DNA of 64,000 nucleotides. It comes from Rhodococcus sp. IEGM 1379. Lineage in GTDB: Bacteria; Actinomycetota; Actinomycetes; Mycobacteriales; Mycobacteriaceae. Under the pieces are notes generated by a model. It had not been told where the DNA came from. It saw only the letters and a program-made list of their open reading frames with translations, and did not search any database. The stretch lies in NCBI RefSeq assembly GCF_030056815.1, contig NZ_JASHKR010000003.1:62001-126000 (forward strand), read 5' to 3'. Of this stretch, positions 52,685-60,809 are shown piece by piece (within the stretch, counting starts at the first letter, position 1; each line of letters begins with the position of its first letter). The position numbers were made by a program, and so were the translations under genes.

Positions 52685-53743
52685 ATGACCGATAGATCCA
52701 CTGCTACTGGAACCACTGCCACGCTCGGTATCGACCATCTCGCGGTCACCGCCTGGCTCGAGCGCGCAGTCCCGAATGCTCTCGCTCCGTTCACCTTCGA
52801 ACAAATAGCCGGTGGCCGTTCGAATCTGACGTACCTGGTCACCGACGCCGAGGGTACTCGTTGGGTACTCCGGCGACCCCCGTTGGGAAAGATCGTGGCC
52901 ACCGCCCACGACGTCGTCCGTGAGGCAGGCATCATGTCGCGACTCTCAGGTACCGGCGTTGCGGTTCCAACGGTCGTCGGGGTCTGTACTGACCTCGAGG
53001 TCAACGGATCTCCATTCTTCGTCATGGAATTCCTGGATGGAGAAATCCTGCGGGACTCGGACGCTGTGGAGGCCTTCCTCCCTCTCACAGAACGCCGCGC
53101 ACTTGGCGATTCGCTCGTCGACACTCTCGCGCGCCTGCACTCGTTGGACCCCGCGGCTCACGGTTGGTCGCAGCGCTCGGCATCGGGAGGCTATGTCGAA
53201 CGGCAACTCTCACGCTGGTCCGCCAGCTGGGAAGGAGATCGTGTGCGAGTCCTCGAGGACATCAGTCGCGCCCGTGACGCATTGAGTCGTCGGATCCCAC
53301 CCCAATTGCGCTCGAGCGTCGTACACGGCGACTATCGCCTCGACAACGCTCTGATGGGTACACAGGGCCAGGTGCTCGGAGTGCTCGACTGGGAACTGTC
53401 GACAGTCGGTGACCCATTGGCGGACCTGGGGCAGTTCTTGATGTACTGGGCGCAACCTGGCGACGAGGTAACCGCGCTCGAGACGCCCCCGACGTTCGCG
53501 GCCGGTCTACCCACCCGAGACGAACTGGCTGAACGCTATCTGACTGCGACCGGATTGCCTGGCGACGACTTGGAGTACTACCTGGCATTCAACTGGTGGA
53601 AAACGGCCTGCATCGTCGAAGGCGTCTACACCCGGGTATCTCGCGGATCGATGGGCCGTACAGACCGCACCCCCGAATCGTTCGGCGTCCAGGCACAGCG
53701 TCTGGCTGCACAGGCCTGGTCGCGCGCACAGAACCTCGCGTGA
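52685..53743 (+). CDS. ACAD10/11-type kinase domain protein (APH fold, LvaA-like)
   Basis: The 352-residue protein has the aminoglycoside phosphotransferase fold and closely resembles the N-terminal half of ACAD11: FEQIAGGRSNLTYLVT (ATP loop), VLRRPPLGKI, GSPFFVMEFLDGEILRD, VVHGDYRLDNALMG (catalytic loop), VLDWELSTVGDPLADLG (metal Asp) and GVYTRVSRGSMG. In ACAD10/11 and LvaA this domain phosphorylates the 4-hydroxyl of 4-hydroxyacyl-CoA. The matching dehydrogenase half is at 40961, so the pair looks like a split enzyme. The ATG is 25 bp after the lipoprotein gene. Despite the fold, drug resistance is not suggested. Confidence 0.85.
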   Translation: MTDRSTATGTTATLGIDHLAVTAWLERAVPNALAPFTFEQIAGGRSNLTYLVTDAEGTRWVLRRPPLGKIVATAHDVVREAGIMSRLSGTGVAVPTVVGVCTDLEVNGSPFFVMEFLDGEILRDSDAVEAFLPLTERRALGDSLVDTLARLHSLDPAAHGWSQRSASGGYVERQLSRWSASWEGDRVRVLEDISRARDALSRRIPPQLRSSVVHGDYRLDNALMGTQGQVLGVLDWELSTVGDPLADLGQFLMYWAQPGDEVTALETPPTFAAGLPTRDELAERYLTATGLPGDDLEYYLAFNWWKTACIVEGVYTRVSRGSMGRTDRTPESFGVQAQRLAAQAWSRAQNLA

Positions 53744-53772
53744 AACGCCGCGGCGCCCTTTTCGCCGGGCGC

Positions 53773-53790
53773 GCATCAAACCTTTGTTCA
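53773..53790. promoter_or_regulatory. Degenerate KstR2-like operator, site 5 (regulator gene)
   Basis: GCATCAAACCTTTGTTCA matches the reverse-complement consensus at 13 of 18 positions. It lies 51 bp before the TetR start and would allow weak autoregulation. Confidence 0.4.
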
Positions 53791-53840
53791 ACTGTCGTAG
53801 AATTCGCGACGCGATCCTTGCACAAACATCGGAGGTAGGC

Positions 53841-54419
53841 ATGGAGTGGTCTGAGCGCCACGACCTGATTCTCGGGCAGGCAGCATCACTGTTTGCCACC
53901 AAGGGAATCGCAGGCACCCCGGTGCGGGATATTGCCGACGGAGTCGGCATCCTCTCCGGCAGCCTTTATCACTACTTCGAATCCAAGGATGCAATCGCGT
54001 ACATGATCGTGTCGAGGTATCTCGACGATCTGACTGCTCGATACGAAGCGATTACCGACGCCGATCCGCGGGATCGGCTTACCTCGATCGTTCACGCCTC
54101 GCTGGCCGCAAGCGTTGCGCACCCACATGCCTCGGAGATCTATCAGAACAATTCCGAGTATCTTCGAAAACTTCCCGGGAACAACACTATTCGTTCCGCT
54201 GCCCGCACCACCAAGGCAACGTGGATGGATGCGATCGCCTCCGGAATCGAAGCCGGACAGCTACGCGCGGATCTACCCGCAGACGTGATCTACGGATTGA
54301 TGCGCGACGCGGTCTGGTTGTCGCTGCGGTGGTTCACCCCCACCAAGAACTATTCGATCGAACAGTTCGGCGATACCTTGATCTCGGTCTTCCTCGAAGG
54401 CATCGAACCACAAGAATGA
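53841..54419 (+). CDS. KstR2-like TetR-family regulator
   Basis: The 192-residue repressor resembles KstR2 (Rv3557c), the regulator of steroid C/D-ring catabolism: VRDIADGVGILSGSLYHYFESKDA is nearly the KstR2 recognition region, and the C-terminal EIYQNNSEYLRKL and DAVWLSLRWFTPTKNYSIEQFGD follow it too. KstR2 responds to a ring-containing CoA ester, and IpdABC belongs to its regulon. The same pairing here suggests that this protein binds the GTAGCAAAYRTTTGATAC sites. GGAGG lies before the ATG at 53841; the longer frame to 53784 is unlikely. The ligand is inferred to be an acyl-CoA pathway intermediate. Confidence 0.85.
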   Translation: MEWSERHDLILGQAASLFATKGIAGTPVRDIADGVGILSGSLYHYFESKDAIAYMIVSRYLDDLTARYEAITDADPRDRLTSIVHASLAASVAHPHASEIYQNNSEYLRKLPGNNTIRSAARTTKATWMDAIASGIEAGQLRADLPADVIYGLMRDAVWLSLRWFTPTKNYSIEQFGDTLISVFLEGIEPQE

Positions 54420-54460
54420 CCGACCCCGCACAGTTCACACCACCGACTACATTCTCCTAC

Positions 54461-54478
54461 GTAGCAAATGTTTGATAC
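54461..54478. promoter_or_regulatory. KstR2-like operator, site 6
   Basis: GTAGCAAATGTTTGATAC, identical to site 1, lies 18 bp before the SDR start and 41 bp after the regulator stop. It probably controls the SDR-SDR-lipoprotein series. Confidence 0.75.
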
Positions 54479-54496
54479 ATACTCGAGAGGTGCACG

Positions 54497-55288
54497 ATGA
54501 TCGACAAGAATTACTATGGCCCCTGGGCTGTCATCGCCGGCGGATCCGAAGGTGTGGGCAGTGCCTACGCCCGCCAATTAGCCACTGCCGGTATTAATCT
54601 CGTACTTCTCGCCCGCAAGAGTGGCCCACTCGAAGAGACCGCATCCGAGGCGCGCGCCCTGGGTGTCGAGGTCACGACACTCGAACTCGACTTACTGGAC
54701 GACGATGCGCTCGATCTCTTGCGAACGGTCACGGACCCACTCGACGTGGGACTGCTCGTTTTCAACGCCGGGGCAGGATCATATGCCAGCGAATTCGTCA
54801 GCAGTGACCTCGCGGCCGTGCAGCGCACTATCGATCTGAACATCAAGAGCCAACTGGCCCTCACCCACCACTTCGGCGGCCGGATGAAAAATCGTGGCAG
54901 TGGCGGCATCATCCTGATGGGGTCGATCTCCGGATACCTCGGAACCGAGCACATCAGTTTCTATGCTGCAGCAAAAGCTTTCGGAAGAATTTTTGCCGAG
55001 GGTTTGTGGCTCGAACTGGCTCCGCACGGTGTTCACGTCCTCGAAGTAATTCCCGGCGCAACACGAACGCCTGCATTAGGTCGCCTCGGATTGAACCTCG
55101 ATATGCCGGGCTTGGTCTTGGCTGATCCCGAAGACGTAGCCCGCGAAGGCATCGAGCACCTCGATCAGGGCCCGATCTGGATTACCACCGGCCACTTCGA
55201 GACGGCACAGAAGCAAAGCGGCTTCGACCGCAGCGCACTGCTTCTCGAAGCTGCCGAGCGATTCCGAAAGATGTCGTCAGCGACGTAA
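54497..55288 (+). CDS. SDR family oxidoreductase with atypical cofactor loop
   Basis: The 263-residue SDR has AGGSEGVGSAYARQLA in place of the usual TGxxxGIG loop, LLARKSGPLEE (arginine favouring NADP), NAGAGSYAS, a catalytic Ser in MGSISGYLG and YAAAKAFG with Tyr and Lys. The C-terminal region (PEDVAREGIEHLDQGP) is of the DHRS/KCR-like type. The ATG follows GAGAGGTGCAC. It is directly downstream of an operator and 34 bp before a second SDR gene. It probably works on a lipophilic hydroxy or keto intermediate of the regulon. Confidence 0.84.
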   Translation: MIDKNYYGPWAVIAGGSEGVGSAYARQLATAGINLVLLARKSGPLEETASEARALGVEVTTLELDLLDDDALDLLRTVTDPLDVGLLVFNAGAGSYASEFVSSDLAAVQRTIDLNIKSQLALTHHFGGRMKNRGSGGIILMGSISGYLGTEHISFYAAAKAFGRIFAEGLWLELAPHGVHVLEVIPGATRTPALGRLGLNLDMPGLVLADPEDVAREGIEHLDQGPIWITTGHFETAQKQSGFDRSALLLEAAERFRKMSSAT

Positions 55289-55322
55289 ATCCCCTGCAAT
55301 CCCAGAGAGAATCGAGAAGACC

Positions 55323-56099
55323 ATGGGCAGAAAGCTCAGCAACAAGATTGCTGTTATCACCGGCGCCGGCAGCGGTATCGGACGGGCCTCTGCGATACGT
55401 TTCGCAGCCGACGGAGCTACCGTCGTGGTCAGCGATATCAACGGCGATTCTGCGACAGCCACGGCTGATCTGATCACCGACGCCGGTGGCGACGCCACTG
55501 CCGTGACGACGGACGTCACCGACGCCGGCGAGGTTTCCTTCCTCGTCACCGGTGCCGTCCAGAAATACGGTCGACTGGACATCCTCTACAGCAATGCCGG
55601 TGGGCAGCAACCAAAACCCACCCTGGAGGTCACTCCCGCCGCCTTCGCCAATACCGTTGTGCTCAACCTGAATTCCATGTACTACGGGATCTCGGCCGCA
55701 CTACCATTCATGCTCGAACAGAAATCTGGGGTCTTCCTCTCGACAACTTCGGGAGCAGGCATCGGAGCGGTGCCGGGCCTGGCTGCATACGGAGCAGCAA
55801 AGGCCGGGATGATCAGCCTCACCCGAAGTATCGCAGTCGAATACGGGGCCTTGGGTATTCGAGCCAACGTGATCTCACCGGGATCGATGGACACCCCCGG
55901 TCTACGTCAATGGCTCACAACCCTTCCCGGCGGCTCCGAAGCCTATGCGTCGCAGATCCCGTCGGGACGCCTGGGCACTGCCGAGGAGATCGCGTCGGTA
56001 GCGTCATTCCTGGTGAGCGACGAGTCCGCCTACATCAACGGCACGCTGGTCCCGGTCGACGGAGCCGCCCATTCCAGGCTCAGCATTCCCCGCTTCTGA
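55323..56099 (+). CDS. SDR family NAD(P)-dependent oxidoreductase
   Basis: The 258-residue classical SDR has ITGAGSGIGRASAIRFAADG, SNAGGQQPKPTLEV, a serine in STTSGAGIGAVPG and YGAAKAGM with the catalytic Tyr/Lys. ESAYINGTLVPVDG is the normal C-terminal motif. DINGDSATATA after the third strand has an Asp, favouring NAD. It follows the other SDR gene by 34 bp and precedes a binding lipoprotein by 166 bp. The two SDRs may catalyse an oxidation and a reduction in the same route, as their cofactor loops differ. Confidence 0.84.
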   Translation: MGRKLSNKIAVITGAGSGIGRASAIRFAADGATVVVSDINGDSATATADLITDAGGDATAVTTDVTDAGEVSFLVTGAVQKYGRLDILYSNAGGQQPKPTLEVTPAAFANTVVLNLNSMYYGISAALPFMLEQKSGVFLSTTSGAGIGAVPGLAAYGAAKAGMISLTRSIAVEYGALGIRANVISPGSMDTPGLRQWLTTLPGGSEAYASQIPSGRLGTAEEIASVASFLVSDESAYINGTLVPVDGAAHSRLSIPRF

Positions 56100-56265
56100 G
56101 TACCCGACTGGATTCATCCAGAGCACCAAATCATTAGGGCTGCAAAGAAATACACATCTCCCGGTGAACGGGAAGATGAAACGACCGCCACGCACACCGC
56201 GCACTACGGTCATCACAGAACTTCGCCATCCGGACGCATTCGCGTCACCTCTGGAAGGAACTCTC

Positions 56266-57873
56266 ATGAGATCGAAACGTGAACAGCGTTGGCTGTCTGT
56301 GGCGGCCGTCGCGGCTGCCGGAGCGGTGACCTTGACCGGCTGTGGCAGCCCGAGTACGGCTGTCGGAGGCGCAGCGGCCGGCACGGGAAGTCAAGGCAAC
56401 ACCGGCGAGGTCGATACCAACGCCACGATACGCGTCGGGGCAACTGTCGCCACGTCGCTCGATCCGGTCGCGGCCCCCGAGGCAGTGCGGACCCTGATGT
56501 CGACATGGCCCGTCTACGACCGACTTCTCCAAGTCACCGAAGACGGCCAGTACGCCCCGATGCTCGCCACCGAGTGGAACTTCTCGGACAACGGCACAAC
56601 GCTGGATCTGAAACTGCGAGAAGGGGTTACGTTCACCGACGGCACACCGTTCAACGGCGATGCAGTAAAGGCGAACATCGACCGGTACCGGGCGGCAGCA
56701 GGATCTGCCTCCGCAACCGCGACCGCAGCCATCAGTTCGGTAGACGTAGTGGCACCCAACGAAGTGAAGCTTCGATTGAGCCGTCCCACTACAACCATCC
56801 TCAACACCATCGCCATCCCGATCGGTGGCGCGATGATCAGTCCCAAGGCACTCGGAAACTCCGATCTCGCAACAAAACCGGTTGGCACCGGTGCGTATGT
56901 CCTCGAATCATTCGAGCCCGGACAGAAGATCACCTACAAGCGGCGCTCCGACGGGAATATCTGGGATACCAATGCCGGAAAGCCCGCAGAAGTACAGATC
57001 GGTGCCTACGCTCCCGATGCCAGCAACAACGCCATTCGAACCGGGCAGTTGGACGTTGCGCAGGCCGGCGGCGGCACCACGCAACTGCAGAGTGAGATCG
57101 ACTCGGGCAAGGTGATTGTCCGACGCCAACCGACTGCCTCGACGGTTTCCGGAATGTTCTTGAACAGCACGATTCCCGCGCTGGCCAACATCAAGGTCCG
57201 TCAGGCTATCAACACTGCCCTCGATCGGGAGTCTTTGGTGGCGGCGTTCGGCGAAGGCCAGGCAGCACGTGTGCAACCCTTCCCGAGCACTCTGCCCGGA
57301 TTCTACGAGGCCGGCGAAAATTCCTACGCCTACGATGTCGACGCAGCCAAGAAACTTCTCGCAGAGGCCGGATACCCGAACGGGTTGGACCTCGGCGAGT
57401 TCCTGGTAGCCAACAGCGGCAGGATGCCGGCCCAGGCTCAGGCCATCCAGGCAGGATTGGCGGAGATCGGGATCCAGATCGGACTGCGCTCGGTCGATAT
57501 CCTGCAGTTGACCACTGAATACAGCAAGTCCAACGCACCCGGCATGTTCACGTACATGACCTCCGCGTCTCTTGATCCTTCCGCCTGGTTCACCTGGCTC
57601 TACACCAGCCCGCTCACCCTTCCCGGCGGCACTCCCGAAGCCATGAAGCCTCTTCTGGTCGGCATCGACGACTCTTCACTCTCGGACACCGAGCGCCAGG
57701 CGAAAGCTGAAGCCGTGAACAAGTTCTCGGTCGAGAATGCTATATACGCGCCGCTCATGCAGGGCGTCACGGGAATGCTGATCACCCCGAAGGTCGGCGG
57801 AACCGGCACGGGCAATCTTCCCTTCACTCCGTTCGGAGTTAGTGATCTGAGAAATGTGTACATCACCAAGTAG
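56266..57873 (+). CDS. ABC transporter substrate-binding lipoprotein (family 5, second copy)
   Basis: The 535-residue protein has a lipoprotein signal with lipobox LTGC (Cys26) and an alanine/glycine-rich linker, followed by an SBP_bac_5 domain: EWNFSDNGTTLDLKLREGVTFTDGTPFNGD is the family signature. RQAINTALDRESLVAAFGEG is the usual hinge region. It is only distantly similar to the lipoprotein at 51085. AAGGA precedes the ATG at 56266; the longer upstream frame is arginine- and proline-rich. A strong terminator follows. With the first copy it probably feeds the single permease set on the other strand, giving two substrate ranges. Confidence 0.88.
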   Translation: MRSKREQRWLSVAAVAAAGAVTLTGCGSPSTAVGGAAAGTGSQGNTGEVDTNATIRVGATVATSLDPVAAPEAVRTLMSTWPVYDRLLQVTEDGQYAPMLATEWNFSDNGTTLDLKLREGVTFTDGTPFNGDAVKANIDRYRAAAGSASATATAAISSVDVVAPNEVKLRLSRPTTTILNTIAIPIGGAMISPKALGNSDLATKPVGTGAYVLESFEPGQKITYKRRSDGNIWDTNAGKPAEVQIGAYAPDASNNAIRTGQLDVAQAGGGTTQLQSEIDSGKVIVRRQPTASTVSGMFLNSTIPALANIKVRQAINTALDRESLVAAFGEGQAARVQPFPSTLPGFYEAGENSYAYDVDAAKKLLAEAGYPNGLDLGEFLVANSGRMPAQAQAIQAGLAEIGIQIGLRSVDILQLTTEYSKSNAPGMFTYMTSASLDPSAWFTWLYTSPLTLPGGTPEAMKPLLVGIDDSSLSDTERQAKAEAVNKFSVENAIYAPLMQGVTGMLITPKVGGTGTGNLPFTPFGVSDLRNVYITK

Positions 57874-57891
57874 GTAGCTTCTGCCGCAAGA

Positions 57892-57933
57892 ATCGAGGCG
57901 TGTGTTCGGCGCAAGCCGAACACCCGCCTCGAT
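57892..57933. terminator. Strong hairpin terminator
   Basis: ATCGAGGCG (57892-57900) and GTGTTCGGC pair with GCCGAACAC and CGCCTCGAT around GCAA, with one mismatch. It begins 18 bp after the lipoprotein stop. The gap from there to about 58078 shows no gene. Confidence 0.85.
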
Positions 57934-58078
57934 CACTGGGTATTGCCATATCCGCCTCTGAATTCAGCCGCTAGTCCCGAACGAAGCTGATCACGACCGG
58001 TGGACACTGCAGTCTTGAATTCTCACCGGTAAAGAAGGAACCGATCTCGCTGTCACGGTAGGAAATACACCGTTGAGC

Positions 58079-58859
58079 CTGCCGGTCGTCCTCTCCCCAC
58101 TGGAATGACCGGACTGATCCACTGGCGGAGTGAGTGCGCCGCCCCCGCGCCGCCGAGCGTGCGGGAATGCGCGCCGTCATCTCGACTCCCTCGAGGTACA
58201 CAGCCGAAGAGGTAGCGGACGTAACGAGCGAGAACCACTTCTTCCAGCTTTATCCGTGGACAAGCGTCCGTACCGGCGGATCCTTGGCCAAGAAGTTCGT
58301 AGACCGAGCACGCAATGCCGGATATAGTGCATTGATTATCACCGTCGACGTACCCGTCCCCGGAAATCGAGAAGGTGAACGCAAGCGCGGCATGGGAATT
58401 CCGCCCACCCTGACACCCACCAGCATGCTCGACGCAGCACGCCGGCCACGGTGGGCAACGACTCAAAGGCATCCTCGATCCCGAGGACGCTGCCGCAGCG
58501 GTAGAACTGGGGGCCGACGGCATCGTGGTGTCGAACCACGGCGGGCATCAACTCAACGGCGCATTGTCGAGCATCGAAGCCCTTCCCGCAGCAGTGGACC
58601 GGGTCGGTGGCATTGGAAGAGTGCCCGTCTGCTTGGACGGCGGCATCCGACGCGGCAGCGACGTCGTGAAAGCTCTTGCGTTGGGCGAGCCTGCTGGTGG
58701 GAATCGGCCGCCCCTACGTCTACGGACTCGCTGCGGGCGGAGAAGACGGTGTCGCGAGTGGTCGAGATATTTCACGAGGAGATTGCCCGCACCCTGACGC
58801 TCATGGGAGTCAGTTCCGTGGCCGAACTCAACCGGTCACACATTGTGCGCCCCACCTGA
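58079..58859 (+). pseudogene. FMN-dependent lactate oxidase/dehydrogenase remnant
   Basis: Pieces of an alpha-hydroxyacid oxidase (LldD-like) occur in changing frames: LPVVLS and MTGLIHWRSE near 58079-58130, then AAERAGMRAVISTPSRYT through SENHFFQLYPW and ALIITVDVPVPGNREGE to about 58440. A deletion follows, then [18 protein letters not shown] and [11 protein letters not shown] in a second frame, [14 protein letters not shown] in a third, and finally [14 protein letters not shown] to the stop at 58859. The N-terminal about 60 residues and the central barrel segment are absent. Three or more frameshifts and a deletion mean it is dead. It lies between the lipoprotein gene and the convergent transporter operon. 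Confidence 0.85.
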
Positions 58860-58881
58860 AAATACCTCGATTCGGCCAGAT

Positions 58882-58919
58882 AGTAGGTACCGCCTGCAAT
58901 TTCGTCGACGGTACCTACT
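58882..58919. terminator. Hairpin terminator at the end of the transporter operon
   Basis: AGTAGGTACCG (58882-58892) pairs perfectly with 58909-58919 around a 16-nt loop. It lies just beyond the stop of the OppF-type gene (58930) and also after the lactate-oxidase remnant. Confidence 0.75.
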
Positions 58920-58929
58920 TACCCGGCGC

Positions 58930-59778
58930 TCAGCGCGAAAAGCGTCTCAAACGAGGACTACGACCAGGAATCGCCGAGAGCAGTTCTCGCGTGTACTCGT
59001 GCTGGGGATGATCGAACACCGCGACCGCGTCACCCGTCTCCATGATCCGTCCCCGCTTCATCACCGAAACGTTGTCTGCAATAAGGCGTACCAACCGAAG
59101 ATCATGTGAGATGAACAGATAGGCCAAGCCTCGCTCGGTTTGAAGGTCCCGAAGCAGGTTGATCACCTGCGCCTGGGTGGACACGTCCAACGCCGCCACC
59201 GGTTCATCACACACCATGAAACTCGGATCGGTAATCAATGCCCGTGCGATTGCCACACGCTGCAATTGTCCACCCGACATTTCGTACGGGTAGCGCTCGA
59301 GGTGAGCCGCCGTAAGACCCACTCGCTTGATCATGTCCGTGGCCTTGGCGTAACGCTGGGCGCGAGAGCTTCCGCCCTTGACCAACAGCGGCTCGGTCAC
59401 CGAATCCTTGATCAGCATACGAGGATTGAGCGAAGTGTACGGATCCTGGAAAATCATGGTGGCATCCGAACGCATCTTCTCGAGCTCACGGCGCCCGAGT
59501 GCTGCAATGTCGGTCCCGAGCAGTTCGATCGAACCCGAATCGGGTTCGATGAGGCGAAGCACCAACCGCCCGACTGTGGATTTGCCGGCCCCGCTCTCCC
59601 CCACCAACCCCATAGTCGTGCCGGGCGCGATATCGAGGTCCACCGAATCCACAGCTGTGAAGGTAGAACCCTTACGACGCAACAGAGTAGGTCCGTTCCC
59701 GTAAGTCTTTGTCAGGCCCCGAACGGACAGTGTTGCCTGGCCCGTCGACACTGCTAGTTCGCTCGGTTGCACAGTCAT
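58930..59778 (-). CDS. Opp/Dpp-type ABC transporter ATPase (OppF-like)
   Basis: The 282-residue ATPase has Walker A GESGAGKST, the Q-loop in MIFQDPYTSLNP, the signature MSGGQLQRVAIARAL, Walker B FMVCDEPVAALD and the H-loop FISHDL. It energises import through the permeases encoded upstream. Its ATG at 59778 overlaps the partner ATPase stop by four bases. The N-terminus TLSVRGLTKTYGNGPTLLRRKG with an inserted basic loop is typical of OppF/DppF. It is the last gene of the operon and lies 11 bp from a hairpin. It lacks the cysteine-rich tail seen in the partner. Confidence 0.92.
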   Translation of the reverse strand: MTVQPSELAVSTGQATLSVRGLTKTYGNGPTLLRRKGSTFTAVDSVDLDIAPGTTMGLVGESGAGKSTVGRLVLRLIEPDSGSIELLGTDIAALGRRELEKMRSDATMIFQDPYTSLNPRMLIKDSVTEPLLVKGGSSRAQRYAKATDMIKRVGLTAAHLERYPYEMSGGQLQRVAIARALITDPSFMVCDEPVAALDVSTQAQVINLLRDLQTERGLAYLFISHDLRLVRLIADNVSVMKRGRIMETGDAVAVFDHPQHEYTRELLSAIPGRSPRLRRFSR

Positions 59779-60809
59779 GCGGACACTCCTGGTAAAGCCA
59801 GATCGGCAGCTCGGGCACACCGGGTCAGGTGCGCTGCACTCACAGTCTCGAGATTCACTGCGCGGCCACACACGGATTCGACTGCGTGTGTGCAGCGCTC
59901 CTGGAAACGGCATGACGACGGAAACAGATGCGGAGGCGGAACGGATCCGGGGATGTAGCCCAACGGTTCTCCGCGCCCAGAGGGCTCCAACATCGACTGC
60001 AGCAAGGCACTCGTGTACGGATTCTTCGGCGTATAGAACAAGGGATCCACTTCTGCCGACTCCACAACTTGTCCGGCGTACATGACGGTCACCCGATCAC
60101 ACATCTCGGCAACGACACTCAGATCGTGGGTGATGAGCAGGACTCCCAGGCCCAACTCTCCCTGCAACCTTCGGATGAGTTCGAGAACCTGGCGCTGCAC
60201 GGTCACGTCCAGAGCCGTGGTCGGTTCGTCTGCGATCAACAGTTCGGGATCACAGGCCAACGCCATTGCAAGCATGACGCGTTGGCACATGCCACCGCTG
60301 AACTCGTGCGGGTACTGATCAATTCGACGAGCCGCATCGGGGATCTCGACAAGCTCGAACAGTTCGATGACTCGCGCCTTCGCCTGCTTGCGTGACCAAC
60401 CACGGTGTCTACGTAAGGATTCAGCCACCTGATCGCCCACCGTGAATGCCGGATTCAAACAACGCCGAGGCTCCTGGAAGATCATCGCGGCCTGAACACC
60501 GCGGATGTCACTGAGCGCCTTCTCCGACAACCCGGAGATGGTTCGTCCGGACAGTCTCACGTCGCCGCGGCTGATTCGTGCGTTCTCCGGGAGCAACCCC
60601 ATGACCGCAAGCGAAGTCAGTGTCTTTCCGGATCCGGATTCACCGACCAGTCCCACGGTCTCGTTACGCCGAACCGTCAGATCAACGCCGTCCACGACCT
60701 CAACCCAACCGTGCTCAGTACTGACCTCCACTGTGAGACCGGTGGTCTGCAGAACGACGTCCGAACCGGCGGCCTTGTCGACGACCACCGCCTGATCAAG
60801 AGTAGTCAC
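59775..60809 (-). CDS. Opp/Dpp-type ABC transporter ATPase (OppD-like)
   Basis: The 344-residue ATPase has Walker A GESGSGKTL, MIFQEPRRCLNP, signature FSGGMCQRVMLAMAL (Cys in place of the usual Arg or Gln), Walker B LLIADEPTTALD and the H-loop LITHDL. A C-terminal oligopeptide-transporter domain (PSSCRFQERCTHAVESVC) has the cysteine pattern that binds an iron-sulfur cluster in some DppD/OppD proteins. The GTG at 60809 overlaps the permease stop (GTGA) and is preceded by AAGGAGGGAGG. The long upstream frame to 61118 is a shadow. It is coupled to both neighbours. Confidence 0.92.
   Translation of the reverse strand: MTTLDQAVVVDKAAGSDVVLQTTGLTVEVSTEHGWVEVVDGVDLTVRRNETVGLVGESGSGKTLTSLAVMGLLPENARISRGDVRLSGRTISGLSEKALSDIRGVQAAMIFQEPRRCLNPAFTVGDQVAESLRRHRGWSRKQAKARVIELFELVEIPDAARRIDQYPHEFSGGMCQRVMLAMALACDPELLIADEPTTALDVTVQRQVLELIRRLQGELGLGVLLITHDLSVVAEMCDRVTVMYAGQVVESAEVDPLFYTPKNPYTSALLQSMLEPSGRGEPLGYIPGSVPPPHLFPSSCRFQERCTHAVESVCGRAVNLETVSAAHLTRCARAADLALPGVSA

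Noticed and set aside
52685-53743. Aminoglycoside resistance phosphotransferase
   Set aside because: Beyond the shared fold, its motifs follow the ACAD11 N-terminal domain, and the context is CoA-ester catabolism, not resistance.
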